Source of the DNA: Tethya wilhelma
Lineage: Eukaryota > Porifera > Demospongiae > Tethyida > Tethyidae
Reading direction: 5' to 3'
Assembly (NCBI GenBank): GCA_964030475.1
Contig: CAXIPT010000002.1
Span: 8,388,553-8,452,552, forward strand
DNA: 64,000 bases
The notes under the pieces are model-generated. The model did not search any database and was not told the DNA's origin. It was given only the letters and a program-made list of their open reading frames with translations. Positions 1-11,504 of this stretch are shown in pieces. A program made the translations under genes and the position numbers. Positions within the stretch are counted from its first letter, which is position 1, and each line of letters opens with the position of its first letter.

Positions 1-153
1 TTAAGCAGCAGTGTAGAGCTCAAAACAAACAGGTTATGGCATCCAAACGAGCAAATCAAAGTGATATTGTCAAGCAACAGTATAGAAATCAAAACAAACA
101 GGCTAACCTGCAAATCAAAGTGATATTGTCAAACAGCTCAAAACAAACAGGCT

Positions 154-1215
154 ATGGCATCCAAACGAGCATTAAGTGTCTCAGTAGAATCAGCAATTGA
201 CAGCTTTTTGTCTAAAGTTGAGACTGGCCCTGACTATGTATGCATGTCCTGCCATAGAATGATGTACCGTCAAAGTGTAGTAGACTTCCAAACAGACAAG
301 TATACCAAGGCTAGTGATGATGTGCTAGAAAGTGTTTAGTCCAAAGCATAAACGTGTGAGTCCAAATGGAAAATGTTATGATTGTGTGCAAAACATGTCA
401 TTCAGCTTTATCCAGAGGTAGCATGCCACTGTTGTCTAAAGCTAATGGACTAGAATTGTGTAAAGTTCCTCCTGAGTTGTCATGTTTAAATGAATTAGAA
501 GCCAGATTGATCTCATTGCGTGTTCCATTTATGAAGATGGTAGCATTACCCTCTGGCAAATAGAGATCAATCCATGGTCCAGCTGTTAATGTGCCTACTA
601 AGATAGATAATGTGTGTACTGTGTTGCCTCGGTTGCCTTCCCAATCTGAACTGATTCCACTAAAATTCAAACGTAAGCTTGTATACAAGGGACATTACAT
701 GTATGGTTATATAACTCCTGAGAAGCTTATCAATGCATTGAAGTGGTTGAAAGCTAATAACCCACTATACAAAGAGATATCCATTAACAATAATTGGGTT
801 GATGATGCAATCAATAATGATCCTGAATTGTTTAGTAATCTGCTTAATCTTTCTCACATACAGCCTGATCATTGTGATATTCAACCTAAACAATGTGATA
901 GACAGCCTGATATCATGAAGTGTGAGCCTAGCCCCCAGAAAAAGCCCATTGATTCTGCACAATCTGTCTTGAATGAAAACATTGAGCCCATGGATGTTGA
1001 TGAACCATCTATTGATGACAGTGATGATGAGCACACCCAAATGATAAGAGCATTTGAATCCCTCAGAGTTGAAGAGAGAAGATGTGGTTTTGAAATTCAT
1101 GATGTGTCTGCAAATGGAGACTGTGTGTACAATTCAGTATTAATTAGTCCAGCTTACAGCTCTAGGTATATGTGAGGCAAGCAATAGTTAATGTAGTGAA
1201 CTGAGACAAATGGTT
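154..1215 (+). pseudogene. Helitron-1 remnant, N-terminal part (DUF6570-like plus start of OTU domain)
   Basis: Frames at 154-339, 366-563 and 591-1175 read in order as the N-terminal region of Helitron replicase/helicase proteins. There is a CxxC pair (YVCMSCHRMMYR) and a second one (VCKTCH), then the family block PPELSCLNELEARLISLRVP and VPFMKMVALPSGK, running into IHGPAVNVPTK. An acidic linker follows (PMDVDEPSIDDSDDE), then ANGDCVYNSV, which resembles the catalytic D-G-x-C region of OTU cysteine proteases. Another frame continues with SELRQMVA at about 1197-1220. OTU domains are known in the Helentron/Helitron2 branch. Frame changes and stops (after 339, 563 and 1175) show it is dead. A MITE at 1272 cuts the OTU domain. 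Confidence 0.75.
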
Positions 1216-1271
1216 GCTTGCAGTATGTCATGAATGCCTATGCCTGTGTTATGTATGTAGCCTCCTATATC

Positions 1272-1540
1272 ACAAGTACAAAAAACATTAGAAATGTAAT
1301 GCAAACATAGGAATAGCCAAATCGTAAAAAAGTGAGCAAACAAGATAGAAATGGTTGTCAGATTGAGCGAGTTCATTTCATTGTGTCACCTATGTTCATA
1401 TCCCTACTGAGCTCAATGACATTGTAGACACAGGAATGAACTCACTCAATCTAACAACCATTTCTATCTTGTTTGCTCACTTTTTTACGATTTGGCTATT
1501 CCTATGTTTGCATTACATTTCTAATGTTTTTTGTACTTGT
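1272..1540. repeat. Hairpin MITE (family B) inside Helitron-1
   Basis: Two inverted arms of about 106 bp (1272-1378 and 1435-1540) are nearly perfect reverse complements, separated by about 56 bp. The outer ends read ACAAGTACAAAAAACATT and its complement. The inner part carries the GGAATAGCCAAATCGT box shared with copies at about 2885-3125, 5412-5490 and 12264-12345. There is no coding capacity, so it is a non-autonomous foldback/MITE. The superfamily is not assigned because no clear target duplication was found. Confidence 0.8.
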
Positions 1541-1831
1541 TTGTTCCATTTTTTTAGTTTTTTTGAATAATTATTTATAATACCAGTTGAATTTAGTCGT
1601 TAGCCTGCGCAGAGAACTCAATGCCAACATTGAACCTAACGGTCTTGCGGGCCAGACTACACTGAACCCTACAGTGACTGAGTCATGCCTTTCAGACAAC
1701 TTAAACTCTGAAATCAAGCTGAATGTGATTTATGTCAATTATATGTGTGTCTTGTTAGCTACAGATAACTTCCCTACTGAAGAACTGAACACAGAGGAGG
1801 ACAGAACTTGGGACACTGTATGTTTGCAATA
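1541..1831 (+). other. Short unassigned reading frame between two MITEs
   Basis: An open frame at 1587-1832 starts only at a non-ATG codon and encodes about 81 residues with no motif I recognise. It lies between a hairpin MITE and a family A repeat, in the same orientation as the Helitron remnant, so it may be decayed Helitron linker sequence. Being a real gene is unlikely. Confidence 0.25.
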
Positions 1832-2320
1832 GATTCCAAATAACGCGCACTTGGATATGGAAAGGGTCGTTAAGCTAGCTTATGAATAATCAATGAGTTT
1901 AGAAATTAATGGCCGCCATCATATGGAGAAGGCGCTTTTCGCCTTGTATCTAGCGACTCAATGAGAGACACAAAAAACCGATGGCAAAAGCGATTGAAGA
2001 CAAAGAAACCAAGTTTGTTCGTTCAAGAATCAGCTTCTAAAAGTGAATGGTCTTTGAGATATGGCGTGAGAAGATAGAAGAAGAATAAGAAGAAGATGGA
2101 GAAAATTGGAGGTTTGGTATATTTTAGTTTGGTACTTAAGCAATGGTTTTAGGCCATGTTTTTGGTCTCATTAGAGAGAGAAACAGCTAAATAGTAGCTG
2201 GAGAAGCCTTTTAGTGCCAAGCGCTCAGTTTTTGCAGAGTTATTCGCGTGAATATTTGTATTGCGCTAATGGGCCATCCGTGCCATTCCTATGTACCCAG
2301 TACTACCGTACTGGGAATGA
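1832..2320 (+). repeat. Family A repeat, copy 1 (about 490 bp, terminal hairpin)
   Basis: It starts at ATTCCAAATAACGCGCACTT and ends with the perfect 8-bp-stem hairpin CCCAGTACTACCGTACTGGG followed by AAT. The same unit recurs inverted at 3147-3633, direct at 6630-7123, and as a 3' piece at 6165-6346. Shared landmarks are the GAAGAAGATGGAGAAAATTG tract and GAATATTTGTATTGCGCTAA near the hairpin end. It has no reading frame of note and is a non-autonomous element inserted in the dead Helitron. Confidence 0.8.
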
Positions 2321-2875
2321 AATCTGATAGAGCCAAGGGTGTGTTGTTGAGACGGGTTGCTAATGATGATGAAAATAAGAACCCAATTGAACAAAGTAGG
2401 TTCTGCCTTTTTGACTCACAGAGAAGTCACTACCCAGGAAGCTGTGTAAAGAATACTGTCTGCCTATGAAACAGTTGAGTAGATCTGTGGTATTTGTAGA
2501 CACTAACCAGAAAAATGAAAGAATAGCTGTGTTGATAGACAAGAAGAGCCTCAAAGACTTGCCTGATGAGGATACAAATGTATTCCAAAAAAGCTTGATT
2601 GAAAGATATACACATAGACCTACACAGTTACAGTCAATGTGTCTAGCTGAGTTTGCATGCTGCCAAGTACACTACTGACTATAAGCAAGATAGTGACTGT
2701 GGTGATGTTTTGCCCTCCAGTGACAATGATGCAGCCTCCTCATCATCATGTTTTAGGCTAACTGATAACATGGGCACCATAAAAAAACACAAGAGAGAAG
2801 CTGTCATTCGTTTCTGTAAGCACAATAAAGACAAAGAGCCTTCCAATTGGTTCAGAGCCAGACTCATGTTTTACA
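2321..2875 (+). pseudogene. Helitron-1 remnant, middle part
   Basis: Two frames together match the region of Helitron proteins upstream of the helicase: SDRAKGVLLRRVANDDENK, then after a frameshift LPMKQLSRSVVFVDTN, then SLIERYTHRPTQLQSMCLAE, and finally EAVIRFCKHNKDKEPSNWFR and ARLMFY. The frame changes around 2400-2465, and again near 2660, where ORFs ending at 2678 and starting at 2653 overlap. The text stops at about 2875, where a MITE begins, and resumes at about 7124 with YDEHSDLLG-type sequence. The fragment is therefore colinear with the parts at 154 and 7124. Confidence 0.75.
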
Positions 2876-3146
2876 AGAATAAAAAACATTGGAAATGTAA
2901 TGAGACACAGGAATGGCCAAATCATAAAAAAGAAAGCAAACAAGTGGAATGGCTGTTAGAGTGTGTGCAGAATCCTTCTATGGGCTGCATGTAATAGTCT
3001 TTTTACTGTGTCAAGTCCTTCATTTCGCAGCCCACAGGAAGAATTCTTTACACACTGGCTCTAACAGCCATTCCACTTGTTTGCTTTCTTTTTTATGATT
3101 TGGCCATTCCTGTGTCTCACAAGTGAAAAAAACATTGGAGATGTAA
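2876..3146. repeat. Hairpin MITE, family B, second copy
   Basis: Inverted arms at about 2885-2975 and 3010-3120 share AACATTGGAAATGTAATGAG, GACACAGGAATGGCCAAATC and GTGGAATGGCTGTTAGAG. The centre carries GGGCTGC and its complement GCAGCCC. The right end (AACATTGGAGATGTAATTCC) is in direct rather than inverted orientation to the left end, which suggests a rearranged terminus. This end abuts family A copy 2 directly. Confidence 0.7.
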
Positions 3147-3633
3147 TTCCCAGTACGGTAGTACTGGGTACACAGGAATGGCACGGATGGCCCATTAGCG
3201 CAATACAAATATTCACGCAAATAACTCTGTAAAAACTGAGCACTTAGCACAAAAAGGCTTCTATAGCTACTACTTAGCTCTTTCTCTTTCTAATGAGCCC
3301 AAAACATGGCCGCTAAAGTAACAAACACAAATATGCCAAACCTCCATCTTCTTCTTATTCTTATTCTTCTTTTTCTATTTTGGCTCAACTTTTCTCAGAG
3401 ACTATTCACTTTTAGAAGCTGATTCTTGAACGAACGAACTTGGTTTCTTCCAGTACAGTCGCTTTTGCAATCAGTTTTTAGCGCCTCTCATTGAGTAGCT
3501 AGATACAAGGCAAAAAGCACCTCCTCCATATGGCTGCCATTAATTTCTACACTCATGCATAATTCATTAGCTTCTAGAAAATTTGAATTGACGACCCTTT
3601 CCACATACAAAAGTGTGCGTTATTTGGAATTAA
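3147..3633 (-). repeat. Family A repeat, copy 2 (inverted)
   Basis: It begins with the hairpin CCCAGTACGGTAGTACTGGG and ends at GTGCGTTATTTGGAATT, which is copy 1 reversed. Copies 1 and 2 therefore form a large inverted pair around the Helitron middle fragment and the family B element. It has no coding potential. Confidence 0.8.
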
Positions 3634-3704
3634 ATGCACTGAAGTTGCTTGGAACAATTTTGTGATACCTGGTTGCTCTTCTTAAGAGATGAATCAGGAC
3701 TTTA

Positions 3705-4617
3705 ATTGTGACCTGTCAAGCGAAAACCTGACGTTTGCGAATTTCCGCGAATTTTGAGTTAGCTATTCCACGTTTATCTAGACCTTCTCAGGAAGCGCAT
3801 ATCAAAATTTGATGCGCATAGCTATAGTAGTTTTCCAGATACAGCTCTTGCAAGCAGCCCTGCCTCCACTCGTGGCTTCCTAGAAAAACGGTTGTAAAGT
3901 TGTTGCTAGGTAAACTATGGGCGGTCCGTATACTCTCCGTATCTTAATTAGATCATGTACAGTACATGCTGAATATTACCACAAACAGCCACGTGGCCAG
4001 TTTAATTATTTAGTGAGAAGCGAGTAGCTAGGAAAGAAGACCCAGGAGAAGGCTACTGGACTCGTGGAGGTAAGCGCTTGCTAGTAAAGTGGTAGATTCT
4101 AGGTAGAGTAAGTTCTAGGAACTAAGATAAGCCTCAGAATAACCTGTATGCGATCGCGTACAGGGTGAGGCAACACCCACGAGCAGAAAGCTGCTCTATG
4201 TGGGCGCTTGAATTAGGCAAGCATATCAGAAGCTTTAGTTGATCTCTCTGTGCATGTGCTATACCAAAATTCTGTAAACAAAAGCCTATAAAGCAGAAAT
4301 TACACTGAACAATAATTCATTTTTAACAGCAGCTGCCTAGCTCATTAATATTCGCTACGGTCTGTTGCACAGCATAGCAACTGTTCTCCGTGTTAGCAAC
4401 TAAATAGAAAAGAACTAGGCTGGTATTACTGTCTATATCTCTGCAACTGAAGCAGCTCCACCCCTCAAATTTTGCGTGGAGCATGTTGAAATGTAGCGCA
4501 ACCCATCCGTGCAGTAAAAAAAATTTCGCGCAAAAAACGCGAATTAAACTAAAACCGCATTTTACTCGAAAAACAATAATTTCCCAAACGTCAGGTTTTC
4601 GCTTGACAGGTCACAAT
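3705..4617. mobile_element. Tc1/mariner-type MITE, 913 bp, 33-bp TIRs, TA duplication
   Basis: The first 33 bases (3705-3737, starting ATTGTGACCTGTCAAGCGAA) are the exact reverse complement of 4585-4617. Both ends are flanked by TA (3703-3704 and 4618-4619), the Tc1/mariner target duplication. No transposase reading frame exists inside, so the element is non-autonomous. The perfect TIRs suggest recent mobility. Confidence 0.85.
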
Positions 4618-4621
4618 TATC

Positions 4622-5178
4622 TTAACCCTTTAGGGCCCGGATAATTTATGCATACTTAATTAGACTATACGAATATTAAATTAGCTTTGTCTTTTGCAAA
4701 TTTTTGTTTTTGCTATAGTCATAGCTACTCTCTTTCTTCTCTAGTTTTACTTAGGTATGGTTGGACTAAGCCATAACTGTATCAATACTGTTCTATGTTA
4801 GTATTTGTTTACTTCAAACGCTTGTAAAAATGGAAGCAGTAAAAGTTCACCAAATTAGTAGCAGAAGCGATTATATGCAGGTATAGCCTAAGCCTCCCTG
4901 CACCTCAGTAGCTAGCGTCAAGCTTCTCCTGCAAAGCACTAGGAAAAAAACGTGAGTTTAAAACTGGTGGCCTCGATCTTGACGCAAACGCGACAATTGA
5001 CTTCTAACATAAACTTGGTATTTTACTAGTGCAGTACCTTACCTAATTGCATAGTGAGTCTAAAGTCCACAGCTCAAACACCATGGCTAGAATGAAAAAT
5101 ATGCGTTAGGTTGCAAAAAATCGCTACCGTTGAATACGTGCATGCGAATTTATCCGCTATCGGCCCTAAAGAGTTAGC
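4622..5178. repeat. MITE with CTTTAGGGCC inverted ends
   Basis: The left end TTAACCCTTTAGGGCC near 4622 and the right end GGCCCTAAAGAGTTAG near 5163-5178 are inverted copies with a mismatch. Inside them, GGATAA and TTATCC extend the match. There is no gene between them. The superfamily is uncertain; a TTAA or TA target is possible. Confidence 0.6.
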
Positions 5179-6164
5179 ATATAGAAAGACAAGTAAATCT
5201 TATGATACAGCTCCTGCCTCTAAATGACTGAGATGTGTTTCACTTCAGTATCAAGCAGGCTACACAACTCGTGACTTCAAGTACCAGCTCAGCAGCCCGC
5301 CACTGGCTCAGTGAGTCTGGCTTGCCAGACTACTAGCTCAGTAGCTAGCTACAAACACCAACTCAAATGAAATTGTAGTAATATGGAAAAATGAGAACAA
5401 ACAAGTAAAAAAAAACATTGGAAATGTAATGAGACACAAGAATGGCTAAATCGTAAAAAGTATGCAAACAAGATGGAATGGCTGTTAGAGTATCTACGAA
5501 GCAATAGACTGTACTCCAGTCTACATCGATATGGGTGCAACTAGGAAATAAATGGACAATTTGCATAAAGTTGGTCATTGCAACTTCAAACTGCATACAG
5601 AAGCTAACAATAAGCTACTCTACATGCCTACTGCCTCAATCTCGCTTGCATCTACCGTAGATGGCAGAATTCAGTAAAAATGGTGAAAATAAGTGGCCGA
5701 TTATTGATTGCTCGATCACGATGATATGATAGCTATGTTAGAGACGGTGATACTTGCAATCAGGTCCCCATTTGGAATATCAGTAGCAGGAAGATTGAAC
5801 TTCTTGATTTCCAGATTTGGTAGCTCAACCATAAGTTTTAGGGGTTTTTTGAGCTGCAGTCCGAAATATGATGGTTTATGGCCGATTGTTGATTTTCTTC
5901 GGCCAGCGCTAAATGACGTCAGGAAACCTTACAGGTGAGTGGGCGGGGCTTGAAGTCTGCACAACCCAGTGTAACTTTTCATGGGCTATCTTGTGGTACC
6001 AAACTTGGAGTAGTTGCACCAGCTGGTAGGTCAAAAATCGCGTCCGAATTCGATGGTGGCCGATAGTTGGTGGCTTACTCTAACATTGACGAGGGGGGCT
6101 CAGCCCCCACTGACTTTTGACAAGGGGGGCTCGAGCCCCCCCCACTTCCTACGCCCCTGAGTTT
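5179..6164. other. Gene-free stretch with a family B fragment and G-rich palindromes
   Basis: One family B arm lies at about 5405-5492 (AACATTGGAAATGTAATGAG onward). The short frame at 5708-5938 has no recognisable motif. Around 6091-6150 two C/G palindromes occur, GGGGGCTCAGCCCCC and GGGGGGCTCGAGCCCCCC. I see no gene. Confidence 0.6.
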
Positions 6165-6346
6165 GTTACTTCAGCGATGTTTATAGGCTATGTTTTTAGG
6201 CTCAATAGAAAGAGAAAAGGCTATATAGTAGCTCAAGAAGCCTTTTAGTGCCAAGTGCTGAGTTTTTGCAGAGTTATTTGCGTGAATATTTGTATTGCGC
6301 TAATGTGCCATTCCTATGTACCCAGTACTACCGTACTGGGAATTAC
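6165..6346 (+). repeat. Family A repeat, 3'-terminal fragment
   Basis: It matches the last 180 bases of family A, including GAATATTTGTATTGCGCTAA and the terminal hairpin. It is 5'-truncated and is followed by a piece of the family B end (ACATTTCCAATGTTTTTT). Confidence 0.75.
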
Positions 6347-6629
6347 ATTTCCAATGTTTTTTACTCTAATTTATTCATATTCTATCAATGAGTTTGTGCC
6401 GTGTATATCAGTGTGTGTGTCTGACTGAATGTGTGATGGTAGTCTACATGTCCTGCTGGCTTACTGAACTTGCAGGACCTGGCATCATTGCAGGCAGAGC
6501 AGTGGCATCACAAAACTTTTTTGCCTTCAGTGCTAAGTTACTTATTCAATAGTACCAAGATAGTTATTGAAGAAAGGTAGAGTTCAGCCAGAGCTCTGGT
6601 GTTCAGCACTGGTCAGGTAAGCTGTGGAT

Positions 6630-7123
6630 TCCAAATAACGCACACTTACCTATGTGTGGAAAGAGTAGTCAACTTTAATTCCCAAGTAATCATGAATAAT
6701 GCATGAGTTTAGAAATTAATGGCGGCCATAAGGAGAAGGCGCTTTCTGTCTTGTATCTAGCGATTGGACAAGAGACATGAAAAACCGATGCCAAAAGTGA
6801 CTGAAGACAAAGATACCAAGTTTATTTGTTCAAGAATCAGCTTCTGAAAGTGAGCGGTCTCTGAGAAAAGCCTTGCCAACATAGAAGAAGAAGAAGAAGA
6901 AGAAGATGGAGAAAATTGGAGGTTTGGCATAGTTTAGTTTGGCACTTTAGCGATGGTTTTAGGCCATGTTTTCAGGCTTGTTAGAAAGAGAATGAGCTAA
7001 AAGCAGCTTGAGCCTTTTAGTGCCAAGCGCTCAGTTTTTGCTGAGTTATTCGCGTGAATATTTGTATTGCGCTAATAGGGCATCCGTGCCATTCCTGTGT
7101 ACCCAGTACTACCGTACTGGGAA
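6630..7123 (+). repeat. Family A repeat, copy 3
   Basis: Full-length copy from ATTCCAAATAACGCACACTT to the hairpin CCCAGTACTACCGTACTGGG plus AAT. Helitron coding sequence resumes immediately after it, so its hairpin end marks a junction in the interrupted Helitron. Confidence 0.8.
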
Positions 7124-7980
7124 TTTCCTGTAGTATGATGAGCACAGTGACTTACTAGGTGCTATGAAGAGCATTACCAGCATGTCCAGAGAACTGTGTT
7201 AGACAATGAGAGCAAATTCACTCAGGATAACACTGATGAGATTGTTCTTGATGACAATCTAAACCCTGAGCATGGTTGGAATCAGCTTGCCCCATCCAAT
7301 GAAGAGAGTAGAGCTCAATTCCTAGCAGAAGGCAGTAAGACATTGACATAAGTGTCTGAACAAGACCTTAGAGACAATGACGATGTAATTGCACCATCAT
7401 CCTCTAGATCTGGGTTGAGTGTAAGGTTAGAAAGTGCTGCCAATAGCAATGAAATACCAGCAGATGAGTACAGAAAGCTATTTTATGGTTTGAATGAAAA
7501 ACAAAAAGAAATTGTAACTTTCCATCGTAACTGGTGTAAGGAAGCAGTTATTGCTCTCAAGCAAAACAAACCCATTGACCCATATAGAGTGTTTCTAAGT
7601 GGCCCTGGAGGTATTGGTAAATCACATGTGATAAGACTTGTTCACTCTGACACACTAAAGCTCCTTAAACTGTCAAACACAATTGAACCAGATGATGTGA
7701 TTGTATTGCTAACTGCACCAACTGGTGTTGCTGTCAATGGTATGACCCTTCACTCAGCATTTTTGCTAGGCCGTCGCAAGCACAGTGGTTTTTCAGCCTC
7801 TAAGTCATGACTGACTGAATACATTGTGTAGCAAACTGTCCCATATTGTGTTAGTGATCATTGATGAAGTGAGTATGGTTGGCTCAAACATTGTTAGAGG
7901 TCCACAAACGTTTCCAGAAATCAAAGGTGTGTCCCTTGATGCAACATTTTGTGGTTTTAGCATTCTTGCTGTTAGTCGGG
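7124..7980 (+). pseudogene. Helitron-1 remnant, PIF1-type helicase N-terminal part
   Basis: Sequence from 7124 reads as the pre-helicase region (YEEHYQHVQRTVLDNESKFT, HGWNQLAPSNEESRAQFLAE). After a stop at about 7350 comes the frame at 7352-7810. That frame has LNEKQKEIV, the Walker A loop GPGGIGKSH and motif Ia LLTAPTGVAVNG. Motif II is still visible downstream as VIIDEVSMVGSN in a shifted frame at about 7857-7890. These belong to the 5'-to-3' SF1B helicase domain of Helitrons. It ends near 7980 at a Ty3/gypsy fragment, so later helicase motifs are missing. Confidence 0.8.
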
Positions 7981-9656
7981 AGGTTTGATTCGTTTTCCAC
8001 TACGAGTGACAGGACTGGAGTCACTCACAGTCGACTCTTGAGTCGGTCCAACATTAGGAGTTGATCTAGGATTCTGTTCATCTCTGCTGGACTCAGTCTG
8101 CTCAGTTTGGTCTTCAGTGCTAGGCAACCAAATTAAATGCCTTCTATTTCGGCGGACGTCTGCGTGAGGAGTTTGTACCACGTACGATCTCGTGTCAGTA
8201 TGCTGCAAGACCACACCCTCAGATTCTCATTCTGGGATGTACACTCGATCTCCTGGTTTCAACTCAGGTAAGCCGTGTCACTCATCAAAGTTCTTCATTC
8301 TATCTTCTCTCCTTTTCCTGCACTCTCTTCTCATCTGGAACTTGAGGTTGGAGTTTGGATGGCATCATTGGTATGTTGCTTCTCAACCTTCTCCCCATTA
8401 ATAGCTCTGAGGGGCTATATCCTGTCTCTAACGGAGTTGAACGGTATACCAAGAGTGCGAAGTAGGGGTCATCATTGTTTGACAATAGCAATTTCACATT
8501 CTTCACTGCTCTCTCAGCAGTTCCGTTAGCTTGGGGGTATTTAGGACTACTAATAGTGTGCTTGAACCCATATTCTCCAGCGAACTTTGCAAATGTCTCT
8601 GCCGAATACTGCGGTCCATTGTCCGAAATGACTTCATTTGGGATGCCATGACGAGCGAAAATCGATTTTAGGTGACTGACTACGCTTGCAGAGCTGGTGC
8701 TTGTGAGTTTGGCTATCTCCACATACCTGGAGTAGTAATCGACTACTAACAGGTAATCAGATTTCTTCCATTCAAACAAATCTGTTCCGACTCTTTGCCA
8801 AGGTCTTGACGGAAGTTCCAAGGACATCAACGGCTCTGGATGCTGTGGGCGATTCTTGGAGCCAACCTCACAGTTCGTCACCTCTCTCTCTATGTCTTCT
8901 TGTATGCCTGGCCACCAGAGAGAGCTTTTTGCTCGTTGTTTGCACTTTGTCATCCCTAGATGACCTGCATGTACTCTTCTCAGCATCTCAGCTCTCAGTG
9001 AGCTTGGAATTACCACTCTCTCACCTCTCAACAATAAACCATCAACAACATAGTTCAGACCTTACTTGTTGATATCTTTTGAGAGAGTGATTCCACTTTA
9101 TCTCCTATCCTTCACAGAATTGCTTCAACTGTTGGCAATCGGCATCTTCATCTTGCTTCTGCTTTATTTCGAGCAGACAACAATCTGATGCAGGTAGGCC
9201 TTCCACAACTGCCTAGACATGTGCTTGGACATCTTGTCGCAAGCGAGGATCTTCTTCAGTCACAGAGTGGACAGGTGCTCGTGAAAGAGCATCGGCAGTG
9301 TGAAGTTCTGCTCCTGGGACATGTGAGATAGTGAACGAAAATCTCATTAATCTCAGTCTGAACCTTTGAACTCTGAGTGGGACGTCATTCAACGTCTTTG
9401 TAGAGAGGAGGGGAACCAAAGGCTTGTGATCTGTCTGCATTCGAAATTTCTTGCCCAGCAGATACTGTTGGAACCTCTCACAGGCCCATGTGACAGCGAG
9501 GGCCTCTTTCTCTATTTGTGCGTACCTCTGCTCAGTCTCTGTGAGCGATCTCGAAGCGTACGCTCTTGGTCTCTCAAATACATCAGGTTGTACCTGTCAG
9601 ATAACGGCTCCGAGGCCATACCACGAGTGTTTCACAGCGCTCACTTAGTCTGTTAA
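7972..9656 (-). pseudogene. Ty3/gypsy retrotransposon pol remnant (RNase H and integrase)
   Basis: Read on the minus strand. The RNase H part at about 9656-9213 has ERPRAYASRSLTETEQRYA, IEKEALAVTWACERFQQYL and TDHKPLVPLL, then the tail VPGAELHTADALSRAP. A segment with stops follows (9212-9035). Integrase at 9034-8300 shows the HHCC region (HAGHLG...C..), in which the last cysteine is replaced by glycine, and the core acidic residues in TDLFEW, SDNGPQYS and TAERAVK. A C-terminal region continues to 7972 (SYVVQTPHADVRRNRRHLI, SPVTRSGKRIKPPD). No reverse transcriptase, gag or LTR is present. It is an immobile, decayed fragment. Confidence 0.85.
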
Positions 9657-10095
9657 TTAGATACACGCGTACGGAAAGAAATATTGAAAAAATGGGTGTG
9701 GCTTACCATGACAACAATGGAGAAAAAACAACACTTTTCACACAGCATACACATGCATTGTTATGAATTTCTTATGTATTCCACATGCGATAGTCAACAC
9801 ATATTCACGATCTGCGCATGCACAGTGGCTATGAATATCTACTGCGCGGGCAAATTGGCCAGCAGTTACATTTGATCTTGGGAAGAAGCCTGCAGAGTGT
9901 TGCTGTGAGCGACTAAGAGAGTCCAAGTCCCTGTCTTGTCCTTCTTGTGGTGCACACACCCTAGAAGATTTCANTTCATGTACTTCAATGCAGGCATATT
10001 GTAGGTAGAGTTCAAAGGTCGTCATCTATCCACGTAGTATTTAATGCGCATGCGCTTTAGCCTGCTCGAACCTTTACTGCTACACAGGCTTTTTG
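9657..10095. other. Gene-free stretch with a single-N join at 9974
   Basis: No convincing exon was found. The long minus frame 9738-10025 has no recognisable domain and spans the ambiguous base at 9974, probably a contig join. Confidence 0.5.
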
Positions 10096-10300
10096 TAGGG
10101 ACTAACCAGTCTCTGATACTCTCCACATTTTAGTGTTGAAAAAGTGAATGAATTAACAAGTGTAGTAAAAATTTAATTTCGTAAAAATTAGCAGTGTAGG
10201 AATGGGCAGTGCTGGAAAAAAGTAAGGAAATTAACAATTAAGGCATGTCGCAATTTCACAACATGACTACTTCATTTTTATGCCCAAGTCTTGCAATCTA
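10096..10300. repeat. MITE family D, one arm
   Basis: AGGGACTAACCAGTCTCTGA at 10096, AGTGTTGAAAAAGTGAATGA, GTGTAGGAATGGGCAGTGCT and ACATGACTACTTCATTTTTA recur in the same order, inverted, at about 48837-49003. Further arms occur at 48537-48650, 51628-51750, 52565-52690 and 14747-14852. It is non-coding. Confidence 0.75.
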
Positions 10301-10339
10301 ACCTAGAAGGGTTTTGAGGGTTAATGTAATAATACTTAC

Positions 10340-11504
10340 CTGGAGAGGAGGAGGGAAGATTGGTTCTTGTGTTGGGTCAAGAGGAATAAACTTGCTGGCA
10401 TCAAACAGCACAGAGGGACCCTCAATGGTCCTAGTAGAATGATCAGTCTGCACCATACCACCTTCACCACCACAACATGACCCCTGAAGAACAATGTACA
10501 TGCCACATAAAATCAGGTAGGAAAATTTTGCAAATAGCAAGAAAATTAGGCCTGAAAATATCAAAACCATGGATATTATAGCCATTATATATAAGACTAT
10601 GAGCTATTATAATCTCTGTCATAACTGACCTTAGCAAATGTTTTGTATCCTTCTAGTATTGGTCTATAGCCAGTACAGCGACACAAGTTACCTTTCAGCA
10701 AATAACTTTAGGTGAATCAGGACTGATTTTTAGTCACCAACAAGACTCACCTTCAAGAACAGCTTCTATCTCTTCTTCAGATGGAGTGGGGTTGTTCCTC
10801 AACAGTGTGTACATGGTCATGACAAAGCCAGGGGTACAGAATCCACACTGTGATCCATGGGCCCTTGCTATCCTCTCCTGACAAGGATGAAGCACACCTC
10901 TCTTGGTGCTGCCAATTCCTTCAACAGTTGTCACAGCTGTTCCATTCACTGAGCAGAGAGGAACCAGACAGGCGTTGACAGAATAATGGACAACTTTGTC
11001 TTCCTCTGGACTGAAACGAGAGATCATAACAGTGCAAGCTCCACAGCCACCTTGTCCACATCCTAGTTTGGTACCTGTCAATCTCACTGTATGTTCAATT
11101 GTTAAACTATAGAACAACAGCTACAGCTCATTGGTTCGTGGACTAAACATGACACTGCCACTGCAGGAGTTACACTGTTCTAGCAATTACATAACCATCT
11201 ATGATCAGATTATATATACACATAATCATGTAGGATTTAGGCCCATGATAGGCAAAGCTACTCAGTGCATTAGTTTAATAGGATACAGTTGTTTCTTATG
11301 AAGTAAAGCAAAGTTGTTTCTGGATCAGGATCTTCAACACGAATCTGGAGTCGGGAAAAATCATAAAAGGTTAGCTATACTAAGAGGTCTACTATAAAAC
11401 ACTGAAACTTTTAGTGCATGATTCTACAGCTATAGAGAATGTCTGTATACCGCTTGTCCGTTGATATAGAACAGCAACCAATCCTGAGAGACTTCGAGCT
11501 CCAT
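10340..11504 (-). pseudogene. XDH copy A: 5' exons 1-5 only (Fe-S domains)
   Basis: Exons by GT-AG: 11451-11504, 11287-11344, 10751-11086, 10630-10691 and 10340-10483. They encode the start [17 protein letters not shown], both [2Fe-2S] domains ([10 protein letters not shown] and [17 protein letters not shown] and [10 protein letters not shown]) and the linker to the FAD domain. Exon 3 (336 bp) encodes the same protein as copy B, while exons 1, 2 and 5 differ; exon 5 is four codons shorter than in C and D. No FAD or molybdenum exons follow. A family D MITE and then the N at 9974 lie beyond exon 5, so the copy is truncated either biologically or by assembly. Confidence 0.75.

Noticed and set aside
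1..150. Direct repeats of CAAATCAAAGTGATATTGTC at the window start, considered as a CRISPR-like array
   Set aside because: Only two or three imperfect units with overlapping sequence in a eukaryotic Helitron remnant; a small tandem duplication.
4140..4210. Possible tRNA-like fold inside the 913-bp MITE
   Set aside because: No credible A and B boxes or acceptor pairing; it lies within a mariner-type MITE.
5349..5600. Overlapping minus frames with hydrophobic runs
   Set aside because: They lie on a family B MITE arm and are not conserved between its copies.
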